64,000 nt of DNA from JAHEDH01 sp963753285. GTDB lineage: Bacteria; Actinomycetota; Acidimicrobiia; Spongiisociales; ZC4RG35. A program made the translations under genes and the position numbers. The stretch lies in assembly GCA_963753285.1 (NCBI GenBank), contig CAVWBT010000003.1:464898-528897 (forward strand). Reading direction: 5' to 3'. Under the pieces are notes generated by a model, which saw only the letters and a list, made by a program, of their open reading frames with translations, searched no databases and had not been told where the DNA came from. Of the stretch, positions 50,483 through 58,999 are shown piece after piece. Position 1 is the stretch's first letter. Every line of letters begins with the position of its first letter.

Positions 50483-51841
50483 TCAGGCGCCCGTGACCAC
50501 CGGCGCCCGCAGCTCGGCGACGCCCTTGTCCGAGAGGACGACGGCGGTCACGCCGAGTTGCTCCAGCAGGCTTCCGGCGATCGTCGCCCGGTACCCGGAT
50601 GCGCAGACCACTCCGACCGGCCGAGACCGGTCGAGGTCGGCGATCGACGAGGCGTCGACGTCAGGGAGGTGAATCCCGACAGCACCGTCCAGCGGCATCT
50701 GGTCGCGCTCCCAGCCGTCCCGCACGTCGAGCACCTGGGATGGGGTGTCCTCGAGCCACTCGTCCAGCGGTCGCATCGTGAGGGTCTTGACGTCGCCGCC
50801 GGAGCCGAGCCACGTCTCGATGCCGCGCATCCAGCCGACCACCTCGTCATAACCGACGCGCACGAGCTCGGTCTGGAGGTCTACGGGGTCGGTCTCTTCG
50901 TCCACGATCAACACCAGAGGGTCGTCGATGTCGGTGAGCCACCCGACCCAGGCCGAGAAGCTGTCACCCTTCCCGACCCAGAGGGATCCGGGGATGTGAC
51001 CCGACGCGAAGGCAGCTCTATCTCGGGTGTCGACCACCGTGACCGAATCGCGGATCCCGAGGAGGCGTTCGCCGTCGATCTCCGGGGCAGGGTCTGGCAC
51101 CGATCCGCCACCGGCGAGGTTGAGCGGGCCCATGTATCGGTAGTAGGCCGGGTAGCTGGGGAGCCCGTTGAGCTGATCCGCCACGAAGCTCTCTTCGTCC
51201 GGCAGCTGCAGGACGGGGTTCTCGACCCGTTCCCGGCCGATCGTCGAGCTGGTGGTCCCCCCGGTGCCGGCTGCACAGAACGAGCCTTGACCGTGGGTGG
51301 GATGCACGACGACGTCGCTCGGCAGTTCCGCCAGCCGGGTGACCGAACGGAACTGGAGTCTCGACAACGTCTCGGCGCGCTCGGGGCCCAACAGGTCGGA
51401 GCGACCGGCGGCACCCACCAGCAGTGATCCCCCGCTGAACACGGCGACCTGAACGCCATCGACCATGAGCAGGTACGAGGTGTGCTCTGGGGTGTGGCCG
51501 GGGGTGTGGATAGGCACCAGCGTCATCGACCCGACCACCAGCGGCTCATGATGGAAGGCAGGCTCGCTCCGGTAGCTCGGCGCGGCCGCGGCAGGCACGA
51601 TCATCCGGGCGCCGGTACGGCGTGCGAGCTCCGGGCCTCCCGACACGTAGTCGTTGTGCATGTGGGTCTCGAAGACCGCCGAGAGGTCGAGGCCGAGCCG
51701 ATCGATCGGCTCCTCGAACCGGTCGATGTCCCGCTGAGGATCGACGACGATCGCCGTCGCCCCGTCAGAAACGAGGTAGCTCGTGTCGCCGAGGGAAGGT
51801 GTTCTGATCGGGATGACCGAGATGGGATGTTGGCTGCTCAT
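50483..51841 (-). CDS. Metallo-beta-lactamase/rhodanese fusion, persulfide dioxygenase-like
   Basis: Residues 1-230 form an ETHE1-type metallo-hydrolase (VFETHMHNDYVSGGPELARR; HTPGHTPEHTSYLL; VHPTHGQGSFC). Two rhodanese domains follow: the first lacks a clear catalytic Cys (VIDTR-like VVDTRDRAAFASGHIPGSLWV), and the second has PVGVVCASGYRATIAGSLL with the active-site Cys. Such fusions oxidise glutathione or protein persulfides to sulfite and move sulfane sulfur. ATG 51,841 overlaps the stop of the upstream single-domain rhodanese, so they are an operon. Confidence 0.88.
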   Translation of the reverse strand: MSSQHPISVIPIRTPSLGDTSYLVSDGATAIVVDPQRDIDRFEEPIDRLGLDLSAVFETHMHNDYVSGGPELARRTGARMIVPAAAAPSYRSEPAFHHEPLVVGSMTLVPIHTPGHTPEHTSYLLMVDGVQVAVFSGGSLLVGAAGRSDLLGPERAETLSRLQFRSVTRLAELPSDVVVHPTHGQGSFCAAGTGGTTSSTIGRERVENPVLQLPDEESFVADQLNGLPSYPAYYRYMGPLNLAGGGSVPDPAPEIDGERLLGIRDSVTVVDTRDRAAFASGHIPGSLWVGKGDSFSAWVGWLTDIDDPLVLIVDEETDPVDLQTELVRVGYDEVVGWMRGIETWLGSGGDVKTLTMRPLDEWLEDTPSQVLDVRDGWERDQMPLDGAVGIHLPDVDASSIADLDRSRPVGVVCASGYRATIAGSLLEQLGVTAVVLSDKGVAELRAPVVTGA

Positions 51842-52146
51842 ACCGCCATTCCTAGCGCACGAAGCCCGCCGGTGAGGTTGGCGACGTTCTCGAAGCCCTG
51901 TGCCATGAGGAACTTGGCGGCGTGCTGGCTGCGGTTGCCGCTCCTGCACACCACCAGGATCGGCTTGTCCGTGTCGAGCGAACCGAGGGCAGACGGCAGC
52001 ATGGCGAGCTGGATCTTGTGTGAGCCTTCGAGCGTTCCCTGGGCCCACTCCATCGGTTCGCGCACGTCGAGGATGACGGCGTCGTTCTCGTCGACCCAGG
52101 TCTTCCATTCCGGTGCAGCCACCTGGGGGATTCGTTTGAACAGCAT
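51838..52146 (-). CDS. Rhodanese-like sulfurtransferase
   Basis: The 102-residue single domain has the CDC25/CH2A-type motif EWKTWVDENDAVILDVREPMEWAQGTLEGS and active-site Cys in ILVVCRSGNRSQHAAKFL. It likely hands sulfane sulfur to the downstream fusion enzyme. It is divergent from an ECF sigma gene across a 70-bp gap. Confidence 0.9.
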   Translation of the reverse strand: MLFKRIPQVAAPEWKTWVDENDAVILDVREPMEWAQGTLEGSHKIQLAMLPSALGSLDTDKPILVVCRSGNRSQHAAKFLMAQGFENVANLTGGLRALGMAV

Positions 52147-52216
52147 TCAATGTCTCCGAGTTGGTTGTGGATGTTGGATGCGGCACAGCCCCGAAAGTCG
52201 CGTACATTCTCCGGAG

Positions 52217-52699
52217 ATGACGACCGAGGTCTGGGACTACCGCGATCAAGTTGCGCGATTCGCGCGCCATCTGTGCCGCGATCCCGACGACGGCGAGGAC
52301 GTCGCTCACTCGGCGTTGCTCAAGGCGTCCGAGCGGCTGGAGGGGTTTCGTGGCGAGTCGACGGTCGAGACGTGGCTCCACACGATCACGCTGAACGAGT
52401 GCCGGATGCTTCGAAGAAAGCGGCGCCCGGCCTCGCTCGACGAGGTGGGTGAACCCGTCGACATCGACGAGGCGAACGATCCCGAGCTGGTCGCAGAGGA
52501 AGCCGAGCTCCGGCTGGAGGTCCTTCAGGCGATCGCCGGGCTGAGCGACCGGGAGCGATGTGCCCTGCTGCTTCGGGAAGGCCAGGAACTGTCGATGGAG
52601 GAGCTCGCCGAGCACCTGGGTCTCACGGTGCCTGCCGTCAAGTCCCTGCTCTATCGCGCCCGCCAATCTCTTCGCAGGACGATGGCCGAGAAGACCTGA
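52217..52699 (+). CDS. ECF-type RNA polymerase sigma factor
   Basis: The 160-residue product has region 2 (RDQVARFARHLCRDPDDGEDVAHSALLKASERLEGFRGESTVETWLHTITLNECRMLRRKRR) and region 4 (LSDRERCALLLREGQELSMEELAEHLGLTVPAVKSLLYRARQSLRR). No anti-sigma gene is adjacent. The gene is divergent from the rhodanese operon and could control it (inference). Confidence 0.82.
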   Translation: MTTEVWDYRDQVARFARHLCRDPDDGEDVAHSALLKASERLEGFRGESTVETWLHTITLNECRMLRRKRRPASLDEVGEPVDIDEANDPELVAEEAELRLEVLQAIAGLSDRERCALLLREGQELSMEELAEHLGLTVPAVKSLLYRARQSLRRTMAEKT

Positions 52700-52723
52700 G
52701 CGAAGCCGACGTGCGGCCAAGGT

Positions 52724-53155
52724 CTACGACTCGACTGCCACGTCCCCACCAACCCCACCAACTCGGCGCTTGGCAGCCGACATGTGATCAGGTTGGCGAA
52801 GATGAACGAGCGCGTGCTGGATCGCCGCGTCCGTGGTCGAGAACAGATGGTCGCGCCTGCGGCTGATCTCATCGAGCAGTCCAGCCCGGTCGAGGAGTTG
52901 TTCGGGCTGCGGCTGCAGGCCGGACACGAGCACGAGGATGCCCTTGCGTTGGAGGCGGTCGACGATCGTGCGCAGAGCGCTGGCCCCCGTGACATCCATC
53001 ACGGGAACCCGCCGCATTCTCAGGACGACGACCTGCACATCTCGGTCGACCTTCAGGAGCTGATCGAAGAACCGGTTCGCCGCCCCGAAGAACACCGGAC
53101 CGTCGATTCGATAGGCGACGATGTGATCCGCGAGCAGATGTTGCTCCTCGTTCTG
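52724..53155 (-). pseudogene. STAS domain remnant of a SulP transporter
   Basis: The open frame reads QNEEQHLLADHIVAYRIDGPVFFGAANRFF and then a STAS domain (VVVLRMRRVPVMDVTGASALRTIVDRLQRKGILVLVSGLQPQPEQLLDRAGLLDEI). This is the normal C-terminal part of SulP anion transporters. It is separated from the transporter half (53,228-54,190) by a heptamer repeat and unrelated sequence. GTG 53,095 could still allow independent expression as a small STAS protein. Confidence 0.75.
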
Positions 53156-53190
53156 CGACGTGTGACGTGCGACGTGCGACGTGTGACGGG
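53156..53190. repeat. Tandem heptamer array at the SulP break
   Basis: Five 7-bp units of the form YGACGTG (the last TGACGGG) lie directly at the point where STAS homology begins. They are absent from intact SulP genes. Confidence 0.75.
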
Positions 53191-53227
53191 CGGACTGGCA
53201 TGCGCTAGCAACGCCTGAGGGGAGTGT

Positions 53228-54190
53228 CTATCTGAACGCCCGTCGCGATCGCGAGCTGACAGTGCAGGACGCGCCCTGGAACCGCTGAGGGCTGTCCGAA
53301 GCCCGCAACCCGAGGCGCACTGACAGCGGGGTGACCTGACCGTCCGACGCCGCCGACAGCAGACTCTCGAGCGCTGCCAGCACCGCCACCGCCATGATCG
53401 CCCGGAACAGGTCGCTTGCTCCGGTGATGTCGATGGCGGAGAAGTCGGGGAGTGGGAGCCCGCGGGGGATGTTCGAAACCCGTGCAAGCCCGTCGAACGG
53501 GCCTCCCAGGGAAACGAGGGTTGCAGCCATCAGCGCCACCATCGGTGCTGGAACGGCTCCGACCCTTGGCACCCTCGGCCAGGCGAGGGTGACCGCCGCC
53601 GCGATCAGGGCAATCAGGAGCGGGGGCCAACCAAGCGCGGAGCCGGCATTGCGAAAGGTCTCGATCGTCACCGCGATGATGGACTCACCCTCACCCTTCT
53701 CGACGCCGAGGATCAGGGGCATCTGCTGGAGAAAGATGATCAAGGCGATCCCGTTCGTGAATCCGGCGACGACGGGCCACGGGATGAAGTTGACGTATCT
53801 GCCGACGCCGGTCAGTGACATTGCCACCAACACGACTCCGGCACCGAGCCCGACCACCACGAGCGCACCGGCACCGTGAATAGCCACGATTGGCAGGAGG
53901 ACGACGGTCATGGCCCCTGTCGGCCCGGAGATCTGGAACGAGGATCCTCCGAATGCGCCCGCCACGATGCCCGCCACGATCGCGGTTGTGATGCCCGCAG
54001 CCGCTCCGACCCCCGTCGTCACGCCGAATCCGAGAGCGAGCGGAAGTGCGACCACGGCAACCGTCAGGCCGGCGAGCACGTCATTCTTGAGGTGGTGAAC
54101 GCTGAAGTCGGAGCGGGTTGGCAGAAGGCCACGTAGGCGAGTCAGGAATGCGTCCAGAAGTCCTCTTCGATGTCCGCCCGAATCGTACAT
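53228..54190 (-). pseudogene. SulP-family anion transporter, membrane half (truncated)
   Basis: From ATG 54,190 the product has the SulP start (LKNDVLAGLTVAVVALPLALGFG), the conserved SSFQISGPTGAMTVVLLPIV, and membrane helices up to LFRAIMAVAVLAALESLLSAASDGQ near 53,345. The next 35 residues are unrelated and end at 53,228. The last third of the membrane domain (about 150-170 residues) is missing before the STAS remnant. As it stands the transporter is unlikely to be functional. Intact relatives carry sulfate or bicarbonate. Confidence 0.8.
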
Positions 54191-54385
54191 CCCTCGTTTC
54201 GCGCCGGCGCTCGTGTGACTTCGGAATCGGCCACGGCACCGCAGGTGCGTTCGTCGATCCAGAACCGTGAGGCCGGCTACTGGCCACCAGTGCCTGGACC
54301 CTCGGCGGTCGAACGGGTCCGGCGAACGATCGATCGGCACTCAGAAACCCGCGCCCCGGAGCCACTTCCCGGTACCCTCGCTCGC

Positions 54386-55033
54386 GTGAGCGACAGTGGG
54401 TTCTGGTATGTCGGCCACGCTCCTGACGGACTGGTGGCCGAGCTCAGACCGGCGTTCTCGGCGTTCGCCGGCCGCGTGGAAGGCGACCAGCGGGTTCTCC
54501 GGGCGCTGGAGGCGTGGCGTGCTCTTCCTGCCTCGGTCCATGGACCAGAGCCCGGCGGCGAGTTGAGTCCGCCTGCCCGTGAGTTCGTCGACGCGTTCTG
54601 GTCTGCCACGGCCGACACTGATCTGTTCTACGCATGTGCGCTCGATGATCACGAAGACGAGACGTGGGATCTGAGCGAATCGCATCAGCCCGATCAGCCG
54701 CCGCGGGCGATCTTTGCCGCGACCTCCGGGCTGCCCACCGTGTCACTCCTGTACCTCGGCCTTGGCCCCGAGCGCGCCAGGTGGCTCCCGGGTCACCTCG
54801 GGACCTTCGCCATGACCCACGACGAACTGGCGGAGGCGGCTCACTCGCTGAGGCACGCCCATGCGATGCCGCCGGCGGAGCGGGCCGACGCGGTTCACCG
54901 CATGTACTCGTGGCTCAACATCGGCAACGCACACGGGTTCCCGGTCACCCACCTGCTGAGCGCACTGCCGGAACTCATCGGATCTGCCCTCGCACGGGGC
55001 CTGGGATTGGTCGGCGCCACGATGACCGCCTGA
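54386..55033 (+). CDS. Hypothetical protein, 215 residues
   Basis: The GTG at 54,386 opens an acidic, soluble, mostly helical protein. It starts SDSGFWYVGHAPDGLVAELRPAFSAFAGRVEGDQ and has segments DAFWSATADTDLFYACALDDHEDETWDLSESHQP, TVSLLYLGLGPERARWLPGHLG and MYSWLNIGNAHGFPVTHLLSALPELIGSALARGLGL. Trp, His and Asp residues are conserved-looking, but I recognise no family. It lies upstream of pcnA in the same direction with a 90-bp gap. Codon usage fits the region, so it is probably real. Confidence 0.65.
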   Translation: MSDSGFWYVGHAPDGLVAELRPAFSAFAGRVEGDQRVLRALEAWRALPASVHGPEPGGELSPPAREFVDAFWSATADTDLFYACALDDHEDETWDLSESHQPDQPPRAIFAATSGLPTVSLLYLGLGPERARWLPGHLGTFAMTHDELAEAAHSLRHAHAMPPAERADAVHRMYSWLNIGNAHGFPVTHLLSALPELIGSALARGLGLVGATMTA

Positions 55034-55122
55034 TCGACGCGAGAACCGACGGCTCATCGCCGACCGCACCCGGCCCATCGGTCGCCGTGCCCTCCCAACG
55101 GCATGCATCTACGCTCTTGGTC

Positions 55123-56538
55123 ATGGTTCCCGACAGATTCGAGTGGTTGCTCGCGCCCGGCAGCCCAACCGCCGAATTGGCGGAGCGGTTCGCCGATGCC
55201 GGCCATGAGCTGTATCTCGTCGGAGGGTCTGTGCGTGACGCGCTGCTGGGCCTCCCGCATGACGATCTCGATTTCACGACCGCGGCGCGTCCCGACGAGA
55301 TCAAGGCGATCGTCGCCGACGTCGCCGATGCGCTGTATCCGATGGGGGAGAAGTTCGGGACCATCGGGATGCGCCTCGGGTCGGCGGTCTATGAGATCAC
55401 GACGTTCCGCAACGAGGTGTATCGCGACGAGTCGCGCAAGCCGCATGTCACGTTCTCCGACACCATCGACGAGGATCTGTCGCGACGCGACTTCACCGTC
55501 AACTCGATGGCGCTTCGGATCTCAGATGCCCGGCTCATCGACCCGTTCGGGGGCGCCGGCGACCTCGTCGGACGTGTGCTGCGCACGCCGCTGGACCCCG
55601 AGATCGCCTTCTCGGACGATCCGCTCCGCATGCTGCGTCTCTTCCGCTTCCAGGCGAGGCTCGACTTCGAGCCGGACGGTGCCGCGACCGAAGCGGTGGC
55701 GCGTATGGCGGATCGGCTCGAGATCGTCTCCGCCGAACGAATCCGCGACGAGTTCTCGAAGCTGTTGGTCACCGACGACCCGGGCCCGGCGCTGTGGGGC
55801 CTGGTCGACACCGGCCTGATCGATCACTTCCTTCCCGAGCTGCGGGCACTCGCGATGGAACAGGACCCGGTGCATCATCACAAGGACGTGCTGGCGCACA
55901 CGATCGCTGTGACGCAGAAGGCTTCCCCTCGGCTGCGCCTCCGGCTCGCAGCCCTGCTGCACGACATCGGGAAGCCCGATACGCGAGAGTTCGCGCCCGG
56001 AGGGGTCACCTTCCATCACCACGAGGTGGTCGGAGCGCGGATGGCGCGTGATCGGATGCGGGCCCTCAGATATCCGAAGGACCTCACCCACGACGTGAAA
56101 CAGCTCGTGTTCCTCCATCTGCGTCCGCACACCCTCAAGATGGGATGGACCGATTCGGCGGTCCGGCGATATGTGCGCGACGCCGGGCATCTGCTCGAGG
56201 ATCTCAACGAGTTGGTGCGCTGTGATGTGACCACGGCGAACGAGCGCCGTGCCCGCAACATCCAGAACAGGATCGACGAGCTCGAGGAACGGATCGTCGT
56301 CCTCCGCAAGCAGGAGGAGATCGAGTCGCTTCGAGCCCCGATCGACGGCAACGACGTCATCGGCTACCTCGGGATCCAGCCGGGGCCCGTTGTCGGTGAG
56401 ATCATGGGGATGCTGCTCGAACGACGGATCGACGACGGTCCGTACTCGGTGGCCGAGGCGTTCGACATGGTGAGGGAATGGGCGATCGATCAGGGACAAC
56501 CCGATCCGGGGCCGCCACCGGCCGTGGAGGAGGAGTGA
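55123..56538 (+). CDS. pcnA: CCA tRNA nucleotidyltransferase / poly(A)-polymerase-family protein
   Basis: The 471-residue product has the class II nucleotidyltransferase head (LYLVGGSVRDALLGLPHDDLDFTT with the catalytic DxD), the neck (DLSRRDFTVNSMAL; DDPLRMLRLFRFQARLDF), and a C-terminal HD domain (RLRLAALLHDIGKPDTRE; VFLHLRPH). In actinobacteria this type adds or repairs the tRNA CCA end and lies near the mviN-sigM-parAB region, as here. Its stop overlaps the GTG of the peptidase gene. Confidence 0.93.
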   Translation: MVPDRFEWLLAPGSPTAELAERFADAGHELYLVGGSVRDALLGLPHDDLDFTTAARPDEIKAIVADVADALYPMGEKFGTIGMRLGSAVYEITTFRNEVYRDESRKPHVTFSDTIDEDLSRRDFTVNSMALRISDARLIDPFGGAGDLVGRVLRTPLDPEIAFSDDPLRMLRLFRFQARLDFEPDGAATEAVARMADRLEIVSAERIRDEFSKLLVTDDPGPALWGLVDTGLIDHFLPELRALAMEQDPVHHHKDVLAHTIAVTQKASPRLRLRLAALLHDIGKPDTREFAPGGVTFHHHEVVGARMARDRMRALRYPKDLTHDVKQLVFLHLRPHTLKMGWTDSAVRRYVRDAGHLLEDLNELVRCDVTTANERRARNIQNRIDELEERIVVLRKQEEIESLRAPIDGNDVIGYLGIQPGPVVGEIMGMLLERRIDDGPYSVAEAFDMVREWAIDQGQPDPGPPPAVEEE

Positions 56539-58055
56539 GGCGGCTGTTGGTGCTCGCGCTCGCTTTGGCCGCGTGCACCTCGCAGGGGATCGTTCAGGAC
56601 ACTGCGCCTGCGACGACCGCACGAACTCTCCCGACCTCGGTCGCCGGCGTGACCGAGCTCGAGGGCACGACCGGATCGGCCGGCATCGGCGATCGTCTGT
56701 ATCCGGATCTGGGGAACGGCGGGTACGACGTGGTGGCCTACCGGTTTGCGCTCGATGTCGATCAGGAGTGGTTCGTGCGAGCGACCGCCGACATCACGCT
56801 GGTGCCGCTCGTCGACCTCGCTTCGTTCAACCTGGACCTGTCAGGGCTCGACGTCGATGCAGTGGAAGTGCCCGGCTTCGACGACGTGCGCTTCGAGCAT
56901 CTCGGCCGCGAACTCGTCATCGATCTCGGGTCGACGACCCGCGCGGGTGAGCCCATCGACGTGATGATCCGATACTCGGGGACACCGGAGTCGGTCCCGG
57001 CAGATGCCGTCCCGTTCCGGCCCGGATGGCAGCTCGCAGAGGATGTCGGCTATCTGTTCTCCCAACCGGACGGAGCACAGTCGCTGTTTCCGGTGAACGA
57101 TCATCCCCAGGATCGGGCCGTCGTCGAGTTGACGGTGACCACGCCTTTGGGCATCGAGGCGATTTCGGGTGGACAGGTGGTGTCGGAGACGTCGACCGCC
57201 TCGACGGCCACTGTGGTCTGGGAGATGACCGACATCGCGCCGTACCTGATCCCGCTCGGAATCGGCGACTTCACATTGGTGTCAGACCGCCAGGTCGATG
57301 GCGTTCGCTACGACGTGTGGGTCTCCGACGACCTGGGGGAGGCGCCGGCGATCGATGCCTTCGAGCTCCAGCCCGAGATCGTGGCGTTCTTCGAGGAGCG
57401 GTTCGGTCCGTATCCGTTCGATCGAGCCGGGGCCTTGATCGTCGACGACCAGCTGGGCGCTGCGCTCGAGACGCAGACGATTCCCACCTACACGGCGCGG
57501 TCGATGCAGTGGGGTGAGGTGGTCATCGCCCATGAGCTCGCCCACCAGTGGTTCGGCAACTCGATCGCGCTGGAACAGTGGGACGACATCTGGCTGAACG
57601 AGGGACTGTCGACGTTTGCCCACTGGATCTGGTTGGAGGGGAGCCGGGGCGCCGAGCGGTACGACGCCGAGGTGGAGAACGCCTACCGGATGCTGAGCGG
57701 ACTGGAGCTGGTCGGCAATGGTGTGGAACCTGCCGATGCCACCGACCGGGTGAGGGAAGCGTTTCCGCCTCCGGACGACCCGCGCCCCGCCGACCTGTTC
57801 AATCGTTCGGTGTACGAGCGTGGCGGGTTGACCTTCGTGGCGCTACGAGACGCTGTCGGTGACGACGCGCTCTTCGAGCTCCTCCGGACGTACACAGCGA
57901 GATACGCAGGCGAGACGATCACAACCGAGGCCTTTCTCGCTCTGGTCGAAGAGGTCCTCGGCAGTGAGAGTCGGGCGCTGGTCGAATCTTGGGCGCTCGC
58001 CGCCGACATCCCTGCGATGCCCGAACGAGGTCTCAGCCCACCTGCCGCCGGTTGA
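56535..58055 (+). CDS. M1-family metallopeptidase lipoprotein
   Basis: GTG 56,535 overlaps the pcnA stop. A lipoprotein signal (LLVLALALAAC) precedes an N-terminal beta domain (YRFALDVDQEWFVRATADITLVPL) and the gluzincin domain. That domain has HELAHQWFGNSIALEQWDDIWLNEGLS (HExxH plus downstream Glu) and the substrate motif GAALETQTIPTY in the GAMEN position. The 506-residue product is probably an extracellular membrane-tethered aminopeptidase. It converges on the PH-domain gene with a 4-bp gap. Confidence 0.88.
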   Translation: MRRLLVLALALAACTSQGIVQDTAPATTARTLPTSVAGVTELEGTTGSAGIGDRLYPDLGNGGYDVVAYRFALDVDQEWFVRATADITLVPLVDLASFNLDLSGLDVDAVEVPGFDDVRFEHLGRELVIDLGSTTRAGEPIDVMIRYSGTPESVPADAVPFRPGWQLAEDVGYLFSQPDGAQSLFPVNDHPQDRAVVELTVTTPLGIEAISGGQVVSETSTASTATVVWEMTDIAPYLIPLGIGDFTLVSDRQVDGVRYDVWVSDDLGEAPAIDAFELQPEIVAFFEERFGPYPFDRAGALIVDDQLGAALETQTIPTYTARSMQWGEVVIAHELAHQWFGNSIALEQWDDIWLNEGLSTFAHWIWLEGSRGAERYDAEVENAYRMLSGLELVGNGVEPADATDRVREAFPPPDDPRPADLFNRSVYERGGLTFVALRDAVGDDALFELLRTYTARYAGETITTEAFLALVEEVLGSESRALVESWALAADIPAMPERGLSPPAAG

Positions 58056-58059
58056 GTGG

Positions 58060-58647
58060 TCAGAGGCTGGTCTCGAGCACCCTGCGGATCTCCTTCAGCT
58101 CATCGAGGATGTCGCCGAGATCGATGTCGTCGGTGGACACGGTGGTACCCCGAATCCGTCCTCTCAGGTCCTCGTGCAGCGCCTCCCAGTCCTCCAACCC
58201 GGCCAGCTTGCCCTCGTACCCGGATCCGGTGACGCCCTGTCCGGCGGTCTGGACCTGGATCGAACCGATCCCGAGAGCCCGGTCGTACAGCGACCGCTGG
58301 AGCCGGAAGTCGGTGACCATGCTGAACGGGATGTTCTGCTGGATGCGAGTGAGGATGCCTTTGCGAATCACGATCCGCTGAGGCTCGATCGCATAGGACA
58401 GGTTCTTGTGCCACAACACGAGGATCGGGACGGCGATCAGCCACATCACCAGGGCGGCCGCTCCGGAGATCCCCCAGATGAGCAAGCCCAGGTTCCCGCG
58501 GTCTGTTTCGTCCAGCGAGAACACCAGGATGAGGTGGAGCGCGCCGGCGACGACCGCAGCGACGGCGGTGACAGTGACAAGCACCACGTACTGCTTGGTG
58601 AGCCATCTGCGATCCGGTGAGATGGTTCTGGTCGATTCCGACCGCAT
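58060..58647 (-). CDS. Bacterial PH-domain membrane protein
   Basis: The 195-residue product has two transmembrane helices (YVVLVTVTAVAAVVAGALHLILVF; LGLLIWGISGAAALVMWLIAVPILVLW). A bPH2-type domain follows (LSYAIEPQRIVIRKGILTRIQQNIPFSMVTDFRLQRSLYDRALGIGSIQVQTAG) with a helical C-terminal tail. Related YdbS/YdbT-like proteins are linked to membrane stress, but the function is not established. It follows the small zinc-ribbon gene by 13 bp. Confidence 0.8.
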   Translation of the reverse strand: MRSESTRTISPDRRWLTKQYVVLVTVTAVAAVVAGALHLILVFSLDETDRGNLGLLIWGISGAAALVMWLIAVPILVLWHKNLSYAIEPQRIVIRKGILTRIQQNIPFSMVTDFRLQRSLYDRALGIGSIQVQTAGQGVTGSGYEGKLAGLEDWEALHEDLRGRIRGTTVSTDDIDLGDILDELKEIRRVLETSL

Positions 58648-58660
58648 CGGGTCCTCCCTG

Positions 58661-58858
58661 TCAGATCATTCGTCCCTGCGCGAAACCCAGGACCTTCAGG
58701 CAATGGGGGCAGAAGTACATGAGCGTGCGGCCCTGTCCGAGTGGCACGCCCTTCGCCCTGGCGTAGACCTCGGGGAGGGTCTCGCTGCAATGCGGGCAGC
58801 GCGGGACCAGGTCGGTGCGCTCGACGATGGCGAACGGAGCGGTGGTGGCTTCGGTCAT
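58661..58858 (-). CDS. Small zinc-ribbon protein, 65 residues
   Basis: ATG 58,858 gives MTEATTAPFAIVERTDLVPRC... with two CxxC knuckles (PRCPHCSETLPEVYARAKGVP and MYFCPHCLKVLGFAQGRMI). This indicates a single structural zinc site. No family function is recognised. It is divergent from argC and precedes the PH-domain gene, probably in one transcript. Confidence 0.72.
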   Translation of the reverse strand: MTEATTAPFAIVERTDLVPRCPHCSETLPEVYARAKGVPLGQGRTLMYFCPHCLKVLGFAQGRMI

Positions 58859-58953
58859 CGGTTCGTCTCCTCTCTCGGTATCGACTGTGCGTCCCGACGA
58901 GTTCCGGCGGAAGGGTCCAAGGTCGCTACCACCGAAGAGCGCCAGGACCACGT

Positions 58954-58992
58954 GTATACGCATATGCGCATACTCATCGGCACTCGTATACT
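58954..58992 (+). promoter_or_regulatory. argC operator palindrome and leaderless promoter
   Basis: A 20-bp palindrome with a single mismatch (GTATACGCATATGCGCATAC, 58,954-58,973) is followed by a second GTATAC (58,986-58,991). The latter overlaps an excellent -10 hexamer TATACT (58,987-58,992). The argC GTG begins 8 nt after that hexamer and has no Shine-Dalgarno, so the transcript is probably leaderless. The palindrome is a good candidate ArgR site, although it is not a canonical ARG box. Confidence 0.6.
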
Positions 58993-58999
58993 GCCGCAG

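Noticed and set aside
56535..58055. Loss of the GAMEN motif making the M1 peptidase inactive
   Set aside because: GAALETQT is a common bacterial variant at this position and the zinc site HELAH...E is intact.
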